DNA from: an uncultured Oscillospiraceae bacterium
GTDB lineage: Bacteria; Bacillota; Clostridia; Oscillospirales; Acutalibacteraceae
Direction of reading: 5' to 3'
DNA length: 16,244 nt
Assembly (NCBI GenBank): GCA_900543395.1
Contig: UQQT01000048.1
Coordinates: 1 to 16,244 of the forward strand
The notes below the pieces were generated by a model. That model saw only the letters and a program-made list of their open reading frames with translations. It searched no databases and was not told the DNA's origin. This document shows, piece by piece, positions 5,225 to 12,469 of the stretch. Position 1 is the first letter of the stretch; the number at the start of each line of letters is the position of its first letter. The translations under genes were made by a program, and so were the position numbers.

Positions 5225-7138
5225 TTACCAAATGACCTTGCTGTCGGAGTCTGCGACGGCTTTCTTGATGAACTCGTCAACGCTCATTGCACCGATATCG
5301 CCTTTGCCTCTCTGCCGTACGCCGAGAGTGCCGTTTTCAACCTCGTTGTCTCCGACTACGAGCATGTAGGGAATTTTCTGAAGCTGAGCCTCGCGGAGCT
5401 TGTAGCCGAGCTTCTCGCTTCTCGAATCCGTCTCCGCTCTGAGTCCTGCGGCGGCAAGCTTTTCCTCAACCTGCTTTGCATACTCGAAATGACGGTCGGC
5501 AATCGGAAGAACGATAACCTGTCTCGGAGCGAGCCACAGCGGGAACGCGCCTGCAAAATGCTCGGTTATAACTCCGATAAATCTCTCGATAGATCCGAAT
5601 ACTACGCGGTGAATCATGACGGGGCAATGCTTTTCTCCGTCGGCTCCGGTGTATTCGAGACCGAAGCGTCCGGGAAGCTGATAGTCAAGCTGAATTGTTC
5701 CGCACTGCCACGTTCTGCCGAGGCTGTCCTTGATGTGGAAGTCAAGCTTCGGACCGTAGAATGCACCGTCGCCCTCGTTAATTATATAAGACTTTCCGAC
5801 TCCGGTGATTGCGTCCGCAAGAGCCTTTGTTGCAATCTCCCAGTCCTCCTCGTTGCCGATATGATCCTCCGGCATGGTGGAGAGCTCGATTTCGTAGGGG
5901 AGTCCGAACAGAGTGTAAACCTCGTCGAACAGCTGAGCGATTCTTACAACCTCGTCACGAATCTGTTCGGGAGCGAGAAGAATATGCGCGTCATCCTGCG
6001 TAAAGCATCTGACTCTGAAAAGACCGTGAAGCGCGCCCGAAAGCTCGTTTCTGTGTACTATTCCGAGCTCGCCGTAGCGGAGCGGAAGCTCTTTATATGA
6101 ATGGGGTTCAAGCTCGTAAACAAGGATGCTGCCGGGGCAGTTCATGGGCTTGATTGCGAAATCCTCATCGTCGATAACCGTTGTGTACATATCGTCGTGG
6201 TAATGATCCCAGTGTCCCGAGGTTTCCCAAAGAGAACGTCGCATGATCTGCGGGGTCGAAATTTCGAGATAATCCCATTTTTTATGAACCTGTCTCCAGT
6301 AATTGATAAGCGTGTTTCTCAAAACCATGCCGTTGGGGAGGAAGAAGGGCATGCCGGGAGCCTCGTCTCTCAAAGCAAAGAGTCCCAGCTCCCTGCCGAG
6401 CTTTCTGTGATCTCTTTTTTTTGCTTCCTCGATCATCTGTAAGTAAGCTTCGAGGTCGCTCGCCTTTGTAAACGAGATACCGTATATTCTCTGAAGCATT
6501 TTATTCTTTTCGCTTCCGCGCCAGTATGCGCCCGTAGCGGAGGTTAATTTAAACGCCTTTACTCTGCCGGTGTCGGGGATGTGAGGACCCGCGCAAAGCT
6601 CCGTGAATTCGCCCTGCTTATAGAACGAAATCATCTCGCCTTTTCCGGCGTGCTCCTCGGTAAGCTCGACTTTGTAAATCTCGTCTCTGTCTTTAAAATA
6701 TTTAATTGCATCCTCGGGTGACATCTCGAATCTTTCGAGAGGAAGAGCCTCCTTGACGATTTTCTTCATTTCAGCCTCGATTTTTTCGAGATCCTCGGGT
6801 GTGAAAGGCTCCTTAACGTCGAAATCGTAGTAGAAGCCTTTGTCTATGGCGGGACCTATCGCGAGCTTGGCGTCGGGGAAAAGTCTCTTGACAGCCTGCG
6901 CGAGAATGTGTGAGGTTGTGTGCCAGAATGCCTTTTTTCCGTCGATATCGTCGAATGTAAGAATCTCGACCGCGCAGTCCTCGTTAAGGGGAGTACGCAG
7001 ATCGCAGTCCTCGCCGTTTACCTTACCGAGACATGCCGCCTTATAAAGTCCCGCACCGAGACTCTTCGCCACGTCCATAACGGTAACGCCTTTTTCAAAC
7101 TCCTTGAATGAGCCGTCTTTAAGTGTAACTTTTATCAT
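5225..7138 (-). CDS. thrS: Threonyl-tRNA synthetase
   Basis: A 637-aa protein, the usual bacterial ThrRS length. It charges tRNA-Thr in the cytoplasm. The N-terminal TGS domain (about 1-62) is followed by the editing domain with H73xxxH77 and C182AGPH186, which hydrolyses mischarged Ser-tRNA-Thr. The class II core has zinc ligands C334, H385 and H510, motif 2 around R363 (HRNELSGALHGLFRVR) and motif 3 with VMIHRVVFGSIERF. Residue numbers nearly coincide with the E. coli enzyme. The ATG at 7138 is chosen because CGGAGG lies 7 nt upstream and the TGS domain begins there. The frame extends further upstream but only into the leader terminator. Expression is controlled by the T-box leader immediately upstream. 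Confidence 0.98.
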   Translation of the reverse strand: MIKVTLKDGSFKEFEKGVTVMDVAKSLGAGLYKAACLGKVNGEDCDLRTPLNEDCAVEILTFDDIDGKKAFWHTTSHILAQAVKRLFPDAKLAIGPAIDKGFYYDFDVKEPFTPEDLEKIEAEMKKIVKEALPLERFEMSPEDAIKYFKDRDEIYKVELTEEHAGKGEMISFYKQGEFTELCAGPHIPDTGRVKAFKLTSATGAYWRGSEKNKMLQRIYGISFTKASDLEAYLQMIEEAKKRDHRKLGRELGLFALRDEAPGMPFFLPNGMVLRNTLINYWRQVHKKWDYLEISTPQIMRRSLWETSGHWDHYHDDMYTTVIDDEDFAIKPMNCPGSILVYELEPHSYKELPLRYGELGIVHRNELSGALHGLFRVRCFTQDDAHILLAPEQIRDEVVRIAQLFDEVYTLFGLPYEIELSTMPEDHIGNEEDWEIATKALADAITGVGKSYIINEGDGAFYGPKLDFHIKDSLGRTWQCGTIQLDYQLPGRFGLEYTGADGEKHCPVMIHRVVFGSIERFIGVITEHFAGAFPLWLAPRQVIVLPIADRHFEYAKQVEEKLAAAGLRAETDSRSEKLGYKLREAQLQKIPYMLVVGDNEVENGTLGVRQRGKGDIGAMSVDEFIKKAVADSDSKVIW

Positions 7139-7174
7139 AAGAATACCTCCGTTTTTTTTATTGTTAATATAAAG

Positions 7175-7420
7175 CAAAAAAAGACTCCATCCCAAAAACG
7201 GGATGAAGTCTGAAGCTCCACGGTTCCACCCGAATTGCGGATATAATCCGCCTCTCGTATGACCTTAACGCGGTCAAAACGGCACGCCTTAACGCGAAAA
7301 ACGCTTTTCGGCGGCACTCGGGAGCGGTAGAATTTTTTTCACTCTCGACCGCTCTTACAGCCATGGAGCGGTTCTCTTAACCGAATGAAAAAATCTGTCT
7401 CCGTCATTGCTTTAATATAT
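7175..7420 (-). promoter_or_regulatory. T-box leader (tRNA-Thr responsive) of thrS
   Basis: Read leftward. Stem I proximal pairing is GGAG (7399-7402) with CTCC (7321-7324). Medial pairing is ATTTTTTCA (7386-7394) with TGAAAAAAAT (7332-7341). A distal hairpin ACCGCTC...GAGCGGT carries the AGAGA motif. Between the two lower pairings, in the specifier loop, is ACC (7326-7328), a Thr codon. Stem III is GCGGAT...ATCCGC near 7236-7252, followed by the T-box TGGAACCG (7221-7228). The terminator stem follows. By the known mechanism, uncharged tRNA-Thr pairs with specifier and T-box and stabilises the antiterminator, raising thrS transcription when threonine is short. Confidence 0.95.
7176..7211 (-). 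terminator. Regulated terminator of the thrS T-box
   Basis: 12-bp stem (7182-7193 with 7200-7211; one T-G pair), 6-nt loop and at least six T on the leftward strand. It lies 37 bp before the thrS ATG and competes with the antiterminator formed by the T-box sequence. Confidence 0.93.
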
Positions 7421-7426
7421 ATGATT

Positions 7427-7455
7427 ATTATATTACGACAAAAAAACATTGTCAA
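7427..7455 (-). promoter_or_regulatory. Perfect consensus promoter of thrS
   Basis: TTGACA (7450-7455), 17 bp, TATAAT (7427-7432) on the minus strand, giving a start near 7420 just ahead of the T-box stem I. It begins only 12 bp after the stop of the upstream lipoprotein gene, and no clear terminator separates them. Confidence 0.93.
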
Positions 7456-7467
7456 GAGAAAAAAGCT

Positions 7468-9024
7468 TTATTTCTGCGTGTTTTTTGTTTCGGTGACATT
7501 CCATTCTTCAAGATTTTTAAATATATTTCCGTACGCGCAGTCTAAACGGCCGGTTATGTTTCTCGAATAAATGAACACGCCCTGTCTGTAACATACGGGC
7601 GCGAGCGGAACGTCCGAATTGAAAATACTCAAGAAGTCTCGCATGGTTATCTGCGAATTCTTATACTGCTGATACGCCGCGGCAGACGGACTCGACGAAG
7701 CGACTCCGTATGTAGAAAACAGCGCGGACAAGTCCATATTGTCGGAAAATTTCATTTCGCCTAAATACAAATCGTAGCTTCCGTCCGAAAGAGCCTGCGT
7801 ATATTCCGACCACGTAAGCTTTGAAACCGTTACGTTTATGTTGACGTTTTTAAGAGACTCCTTGATTTTATCGGCGGCGAGGGAACGGAACGTGTTGTCC
7901 TCATTAACGATAAGAGTTAGGTTGCACTGCGGATATCCCGCGGATTTAAGAAGCGACGAAGCCGAATCGTAGTTTAACGCAAGCTCCGATTCGTCGTAGC
8001 CCGAATTAAAATATTCGCTCCATTTCGGATTGAATACGGTATACGCGTTCGAGGCGAAGCCCGAATAGCAGTCGGAGACGATATCGACTCTGTTTACGGC
8101 GAAATTGACTGCCTGCCGAACCTGCGGCAGCGACAGTGCGGACGACGAAGAATTCATGCCGAGAAAAACGAGGTTATTAAGGTTTACTCCGACATTCGAC
8201 GCTGCGACTTTTAAATAGCTTCCCGACGAAAGATCGTCGAAAACGCAGTCTATGTTTCCGCTTTCGAGGGCAAGCGCGAGCGTTGCGGATTCGGAAACGG
8301 GGTAAAGCTCGACCGTGCCGACGCTCGGCTTCGAGCCGGAATATGACGAATTGTATACAAGCTTCGAATCGGAATACTTGAACATTCCCGAGCCTACGGG
8401 AATACTGTCCTTTGACGAAGCCGTACCCGACTTTACAACGGGGAATGTAAGCACGTTCTTTACGAATTTGTCGGCGGAATTTAATTTGAAATTGACCGTA
8501 TATGTTCCCGCAGACGACGCGGAGTCTATATTTTTAAGCTGTGACGAATATAAATCGCTGTTTTTCGCCTGATTGAAGGAATATACGACATCGGACGACG
8601 TAAGCGGGGACGAGTCGCTGAAACGAATCGAACTGTTCAGCTCTACCGTCAGATTAAGCGGATCCTTCTGTACGGCGGATTTCGCGATCTGCTCATACGG
8701 GATATACGCCGTGTCCGTCTTATAAAGCGACTGGTACATAAGGCATATCATGTCGAAGTTTAAATTCGCGGTAATAAAAAACGGGTTGAGCGGGGTTGAC
8801 TGCGACCAGCCTATTCTAAGAGAATCGGTCGGCGTTCTGTTGTCGTTCGCGGAGTATGCGACGCTCGGCGAATCGTCTCCGTTTTTTTCGTACAGCTTTG
8901 TTTCGCCCTTTGTGCATGAAACGAGACTCAGCGCCGTCAGCACGGTGCAGAGAACGGCGGTTATCTTAATAAACGGCGACCTGCTTGATGTCCGTTGTTT
9001 TTCCTGTTTTTTCATCGATAACAA
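7468..9024 (-). CDS. Family 5 extracellular solute-binding lipoprotein (peptide/nickel ABC type)
   Basis: An approximately 515-aa secreted lipoprotein. The N-terminus is basic, then a hydrophobic stretch ends in LSLVSC, a lipobox whose Cys is residue 37 from TTG 9024 or 34 from ATG 9015. The mature protein has the SBP_bac_5 layout: LNPFF near the start, IRFSDSSPLTSSDVVYSFNQA, and PQVRQAVNFAVNRVDIV (the family's R+A++++D segment). It should bind a peptide or other small solute outside the membrane and hand it to an ABC permease, but no permease gene is in the window, so it is an orphan here. TTG 9024 has GGAGGG 8 nt upstream. ATG 9015 is 17 nt away. Both overlap the ymdB 3' end by about 50 bp, implying translational coupling. 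Ser and Asn are unusually frequent. Confidence 0.9.
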   Translation of the reverse strand: MLSMKKQEKQRTSSRSPFIKITAVLCTVLTALSLVSCTKGETKLYEKNGDDSPSVAYSANDNRTPTDSLRIGWSQSTPLNPFFITANLNFDMICLMYQSLYKTDTAYIPYEQIAKSAVQKDPLNLTVELNSSIRFSDSSPLTSSDVVYSFNQAKNSDLYSSQLKNIDSASSAGTYTVNFKLNSADKFVKNVLTFPVVKSGTASSKDSIPVGSGMFKYSDSKLVYNSSYSGSKPSVGTVELYPVSESATLALALESGNIDCVFDDLSSGSYLKVAASNVGVNLNNLVFLGMNSSSSALSLPQVRQAVNFAVNRVDIVSDCYSGFASNAYTVFNPKWSEYFNSGYDESELALNYDSASSLLKSAGYPQCNLTLIVNEDNTFRSLAADKIKESLKNVNINVTVSKLTWSEYTQALSDGSYDLYLGEMKFSDNMDLSALFSTYGVASSSPSAAAYQQYKNSQITMRDFLSIFNSDVPLAPVCYRQGVFIYSRNITGRLDCAYGNIFKNLEEWNVTETKNTQK

Positions 9025-9739
9025 AGATACATCCCTCCATTTTGCACCGAGAGTCGGGATTTGTAAATCTCACGGGCATATTTGTTTTAAACTTTTCTAT
9101 AACGCATTCGGGCGAGACTCCGAGAACGGAATCAACTGCGCCCGTCATTCCTAAATCCGTAATATATCCCGTGCCTCCGGGCAGAATCTGCGCGTCGGCT
9201 GTCGGCACGTGAGTATGCGTTCCGAAAACCGCGGTAACCCTTGAATCAAGATAAAATCCCATGGCACGTTTTTCGCTCGTTGCCTCGGCGTGGAAGTCGA
9301 GGATAATATTCTTTACGGACGAAAGCTCTTTTAATATATTATCTATTACATTGAACGGATTGTCAAGATTATCAAGATAAACAGTTCCCATAAGATTTAC
9401 GACCGCGAGAGAATATCTGCCCATGTCGAGAATATAATACCCCTTGCCCGGTGCGTCAACGGGGTAGTTTGCGGGACGTATCATCGGAAAATTATCAGAA
9501 AAAACGGAGTATATCTCGCGTCGTCTGAATACGTGGTTGCCAGTTGTGATAACGTCCGCGCCTCCCGCGAGCAGTTCGGACGCACTTTGCTCGGTAATGC
9601 CGTTGCCCTGTGCGGAGTTTTCGCCGTTGACAATGCATATATCTATATTGTTTTCCTTTTTAAATGAGGGGAGTTTCTTTTTTAAAAATGCCCGTCCGCC
9701 GTCTCCGACGACGTCGCCTATTGCCAATACTTTTATCAT
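8966..9739 (-). CDS. ymdB: YmdB-family metallophosphoesterase
   Basis: A 257-aa protein matching the TIGR00282/YmdB family length. In Bacillus subtilis the family member is a 2',3'- and 3',5'-cyclic nucleotide phosphodiesterase affecting biofilm and motility decisions. Metal and active-site residues are visible: D9 in IGDVVGD, E40-N41 in NGENSAQG, N68-H69 in TTGNHVF, the His in DFHAEATSEKRA and GTHTHVPTAD. ATG 9739 is chosen because AAGGAG lies 5-6 nt upstream and the conserved MIKVLAIGD begins there. A longer frame to 9889 runs antiparallel-free but back into rny. The gene follows rny, as in Bacillus, although a terminator-like hairpin sits between the two genes. Its last codons contain the ribosome binding site of the lipoprotein gene. 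Confidence 0.95.
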   Translation of the reverse strand: MIKVLAIGDVVGDGGRAFLKKKLPSFKKENNIDICIVNGENSAQGNGITEQSASELLAGGADVITTGNHVFRRREIYSVFSDNFPMIRPANYPVDAPGKGYYILDMGRYSLAVVNLMGTVYLDNLDNPFNVIDNILKELSSVKNIILDFHAEATSEKRAMGFYLDSRVTAVFGTHTHVPTADAQILPGGTGYITDLGMTGAVDSVLGVSPECVIEKFKTNMPVRFTNPDSRCKMEGCIFVIDEKTGKTTDIKQVAVY

Positions 9740-9751
9740 AAGTCTCCTTGT

Positions 9752-9779
9752 AAAAAAGGGACGGCACAATAACCGTCCC
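9752..9779 (-). terminator. Terminator-like hairpin between rny and ymdB
   Basis: 7-bp GC stem (GGGACGG 9758-9764, CCGTCCC 9773-9779), 8-nt loop, followed on the minus strand by TTTTTT. It begins 7 bp after the rny stop. The T-run is followed almost at once by the ymdB ribosome binding site, leaving no room for a promoter between. Confidence 0.78.
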
Positions 9780-9785
9780 CTGTTG

Positions 9786-11339
9786 TTATTTTGCGTAGTC
9801 GAAAGCTCTGCTCTCTCTGATGATGTGAACCTTAATCTGTCCGGGATATTCAAGCTCGTCCTCGATTTTCTTAACGATATCGCGTGCAATAAGAGTCATC
9901 TGATCGTCGCTTACGACCTCGGGTTTAACCATGATTCTTACCTCGCGTCCCGCCTGAATTGCGAATGACTTTTCAACTCCGTTGAACGACGTTGCTATTT
10001 CCTCGAGTTTCTCAAGACGTTTGATATAGTTCTGTACATTCTCTCTTCTTGCGCCCGGACGTGCCGCCGAAATTGCGTCAGCTGCCTGAACGAGACATGC
10101 GACAACGGTTTTAGCCTCTACGTCGCCGTGGTGTGCCTGAATCGCGTGAACGATATTATCGTTCTCCTTATATTTTCTCGCCGCCTCGACGCCCAATTCA
10201 ATATGCGAGCCGTCAAACTGATGATCGAGAGCTTTTCCGATATCGTGGAGAAGACCGGCTCTCTTAGCTGCCTTAACGTCGGCGCCGAGCTCCGCGGCCA
10301 TAAGACCTGCGAGGTATGAAACCTCAAGCGAGTGGTCAAGTACGTTCTGACCGTAGCTCGTACGGTATTTAAGTCTGCCGAGAAGCTTGACAAGTTCGCC
10401 GTGGAGTCCGTTGACTCCCGCGTCGATAACGGCTCTTTCGCCGACCTGCTTAATCGTAGCCTCAACCTCACGGCGGGATTTTTCGTACATTTCCTCAATC
10501 TTTGCGGGATGAATACGTCCGTCCTGTATAAGCTTCTCAAGCGTAAGTCTTGCAATTTCGCGTCTTACGGGGTCGAAGCTCGAAATCGTAATAGCCTCGG
10601 GCGTGTCGTCGATAATCAGGTCGACGCCGGTAATAGTCTCGAGCGAGCGGATGTTTCTGCCCTCTCTGCCTATGATTCTGCCCTTCATTTCGTCGTTGGG
10701 AAGATTTACTACGGAAACCGTAGCCTCCGCAACGTGGTCCGCGGCGCATCTCTGGATAGCCGTCGTGATAATTTCCCTCGCGAGTTTATCCGCGTCGTCC
10801 TTTGTCTGCTGTTCAAGCTCTCTGATCTTAACCGCTTTTTCGTGAACAAGTTCGTTTTCGAGATTTTTGATAAGATAATCCTTAGCCTGTTCCTTGCTGA
10901 AGCCCGAAATTTTTTCGAGCATGTCGAACTGACTTTTTTTAAGAGTTTCTACCTCCGCCATTCTTTCGTCGGCGGCTTTGATCTTTTTATTGAGGATATC
11001 GTCTTTTTTCTCAATGTTTTCAGTCTTTTTGTCAAGCGTCTCCTCTTTTTGAATGAGTCGTCTTTCCTGACGCTGGACTTCGCTTCTGCGTTCTCTTATC
11101 TCTTTATCGAGTTCGGTACGCTGTTTGTGTATTTCGTCCTTTGCCTCGAGGATAGCTTCTTTTTTCTTTGATTCGGCCTGATTTACGGCTTCGGTGACGA
11201 TTCTGTTTGCTTCCTCCGTGGCTGAGCCTATTGCTGCCTCGGCAACCTTACGGCGGTGAATCGTTCCGACAATAAAACCGACTGCGCCGAATATGACAGC
11301 GGCGGCAATTATCAGACCAATCGCTAAACCTGTGTTCAA
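9786..11339 (-). CDS. rny: Ribonuclease Y
   Basis: A 517-aa membrane-anchored endoribonuclease that starts mRNA decay in Gram-positive bacteria. Parts in order: N-terminal membrane span (about 4-27), long charged coiled coil (about 35-205), KH RNA-binding domain with GRIIGREGRNI (220-230), and an HD domain with LLHDIGK (H365, D366) and preceding DHSLEVSYLAG. It ends in the family's usual IKVHIIRESRAFDYAK. The start is TTG 11339, with GGAGGT 6 nt upstream. No ATG sits in a comparable position, and the membrane anchor begins there. It is the first gene of the rny-ymdB-lipoprotein series and has its own strong promoter. Confidence 0.98.
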   Translation of the reverse strand: MNTGLAIGLIIAAAVIFGAVGFIVGTIHRRKVAEAAIGSATEEANRIVTEAVNQAESKKKEAILEAKDEIHKQRTELDKEIRERRSEVQRQERRLIQKEETLDKKTENIEKKDDILNKKIKAADERMAEVETLKKSQFDMLEKISGFSKEQAKDYLIKNLENELVHEKAVKIRELEQQTKDDADKLAREIITTAIQRCAADHVAEATVSVVNLPNDEMKGRIIGREGRNIRSLETITGVDLIIDDTPEAITISSFDPVRREIARLTLEKLIQDGRIHPAKIEEMYEKSRREVEATIKQVGERAVIDAGVNGLHGELVKLLGRLKYRTSYGQNVLDHSLEVSYLAGLMAAELGADVKAAKRAGLLHDIGKALDHQFDGSHIELGVEAARKYKENDNIVHAIQAHHGDVEAKTVVACLVQAADAISAARPGARRENVQNYIKRLEKLEEIATSFNGVEKSFAIQAGREVRIMVKPEVVSDDQMTLIARDIVKKIEDELEYPGQIKVHIIRESRAFDYAK

Positions 11340-11473
11340 ATTTGCACCTCCATTTTAAAATTTTTATCCGTAGAAGAACGCCGTATTGTGGGCGTTCAAT
11401 GCTTAATCGGAAACAATGTGTATATTACTACATTATTGTTTTAATGTGTAAAACCTACAACATTATCTTTAAT

Positions 11474-11502
11474 ATTTTAGTATTTTTTTATTGTTTTGTC
11501 AA
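11474..11502 (-). promoter_or_regulatory. Promoter of rny with ~130-nt leader
   Basis: TTGACA (11497-11502), 17 bp, TAAAAT (11474-11479) on the minus strand. The leader between it and the TTG start contains a 7-bp hairpin (GAACGCC 11376-11382 with GGCGTTC 11391-11397) without a T-run, so it is more likely a stability or processing element than a terminator. The rest of 11340-11566 is A/T-rich with no gene. A weak palindrome AAACTG-TAAA-CAGTTT at 11528-11543 may terminate the upstream radical SAM gene. Confidence 0.85.
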
Positions 11503-11566
11503 GTAGTATTCCTTTAGTGATGTGAACAAACTGTAAACAGTTTAAAATAATGTTATTCGGACGAAT

Positions 11567-12469
11567 TTAAAAAACAAGCGAACCCTGTATGATACCGTCA
11601 TCTTTAAATGTCTTGTTTATCGAGTTTAAAACGTCTTTTTTATTGCCCGACCAAAGAGGCGAAACGAGCGTTTTTTTGTCGCCGTCGCCCGTAATCCGGT
11701 GGAGAACGATATTTTCAGGAATACGCGGTATCAGATATCCGAGCAGGGATATATATTCGTCTTTTTCGAATGTTTTTATTTTTCCTGCAAGGAAATCGGA
11801 ATAAATCGGAGCGTCGGATGAAATGTAGAGCATGTGAAGCTTTAATCCCCATGTTCCGCATTTTACGGCGAAATTTATGCTTTCGAGCATGTCCTCTTTT
11901 GTTTCGCCGGGCAGTCCGAGAATTATATGCGTTACGGCTTTAATTCCGGCGTCGTTCAGCTTTTTTACCGCCGAAGCGTATTTATCGTTTTCGTATGAAC
12001 GGCGGATATATTTTACACTTTCCTCTTTTGTGCTTTGAAGCCCGAGCTCGACCCATACCGGTTTTATTTTATTAAGATTTTTCAGAAGTTCGATTTTATC
12101 GTCCTCAAGGCAATCGGGGCGTGTGGCGATTGAGAGAACCTCGATATCCGGCGCGGAAATTGCTTCGGTGAATATTTTTTCAAGATAGTCGCAGGGGGCG
12201 TATGTGTTTGTAAACGACTGAAAATACACGATATATTTTCCCGAGGAATTTTTATTTTTAACGCGTAATTTCGCGCGTTCGATCTGCTCTTTAATATCTC
12301 CCTTTTCGGAGAATTCGCCCGAGCCTTTTTCCGAGCAGAATATGCATCCTCCCCGTCTTAAAGAGCCGTCCCTGTTCGGGCATGTCATACCTCCCGACAG
12401 TGACAGCTTGTATAATTTATGACCGAATTCTTTTTTGCAGTAATCGTTCAGTGTAAAACAGCCCGTCAT
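11567..12469 (-). CDS. Radical SAM protein, TIGR01212/YhcC family
   Basis: A 300-aa protein. The iron-sulfur site shows the family's spaced form: C30 (MTCPNRDG), then C42 and C45 (GGCIFCSEKGSG), in place of a compact CxxxCxxC. Downstream are YFQSFTNTYAP, the ATRPDCL segment, WVELGLQS and HIILGLPGET, all typical of YhcC/YtqA-like proteins with an Elp3-type radical SAM barrel. The molecular role of the family is not firmly known. The ATG overlaps the stop of the upstream U32 gene (ATGA, 12466-12469), so translation is coupled and the two may act on related RNA or protein modification steps, which is inference. There is no sign of truncation. Confidence 0.93.
   Translation of the reverse strand: MTGCFTLNDYCKKEFGHKLYKLSLSGGMTCPNRDGSLRRGGCIFCSEKGSGEFSEKGDIKEQIERAKLRVKNKNSSGKYIVYFQSFTNTYAPCDYLEKIFTEAISAPDIEVLSIATRPDCLEDDKIELLKNLNKIKPVWVELGLQSTKEESVKYIRRSYENDKYASAVKKLNDAGIKAVTHIILGLPGETKEDMLESINFAVKCGTWGLKLHMLYISSDAPIYSDFLAGKIKTFEKDEYISLLGYLIPRIPENIVLHRITGDGDKKTLVSPLWSGNKKDVLNSINKTFKDDGIIQGSLVF

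Noticed and set aside
5489..6442. Plus-strand open frames opposite thrS
   Set aside because: They lie entirely within the fully conserved thrS coding region and have no start signals.
10332..11171. Plus-strand open frame (279 codons) opposite rny
   Set aside because: Antisense shadow of the RNase Y coiled-coil/KH coding sequence. Phe/Leu-rich mirror of a charged coiled coil.
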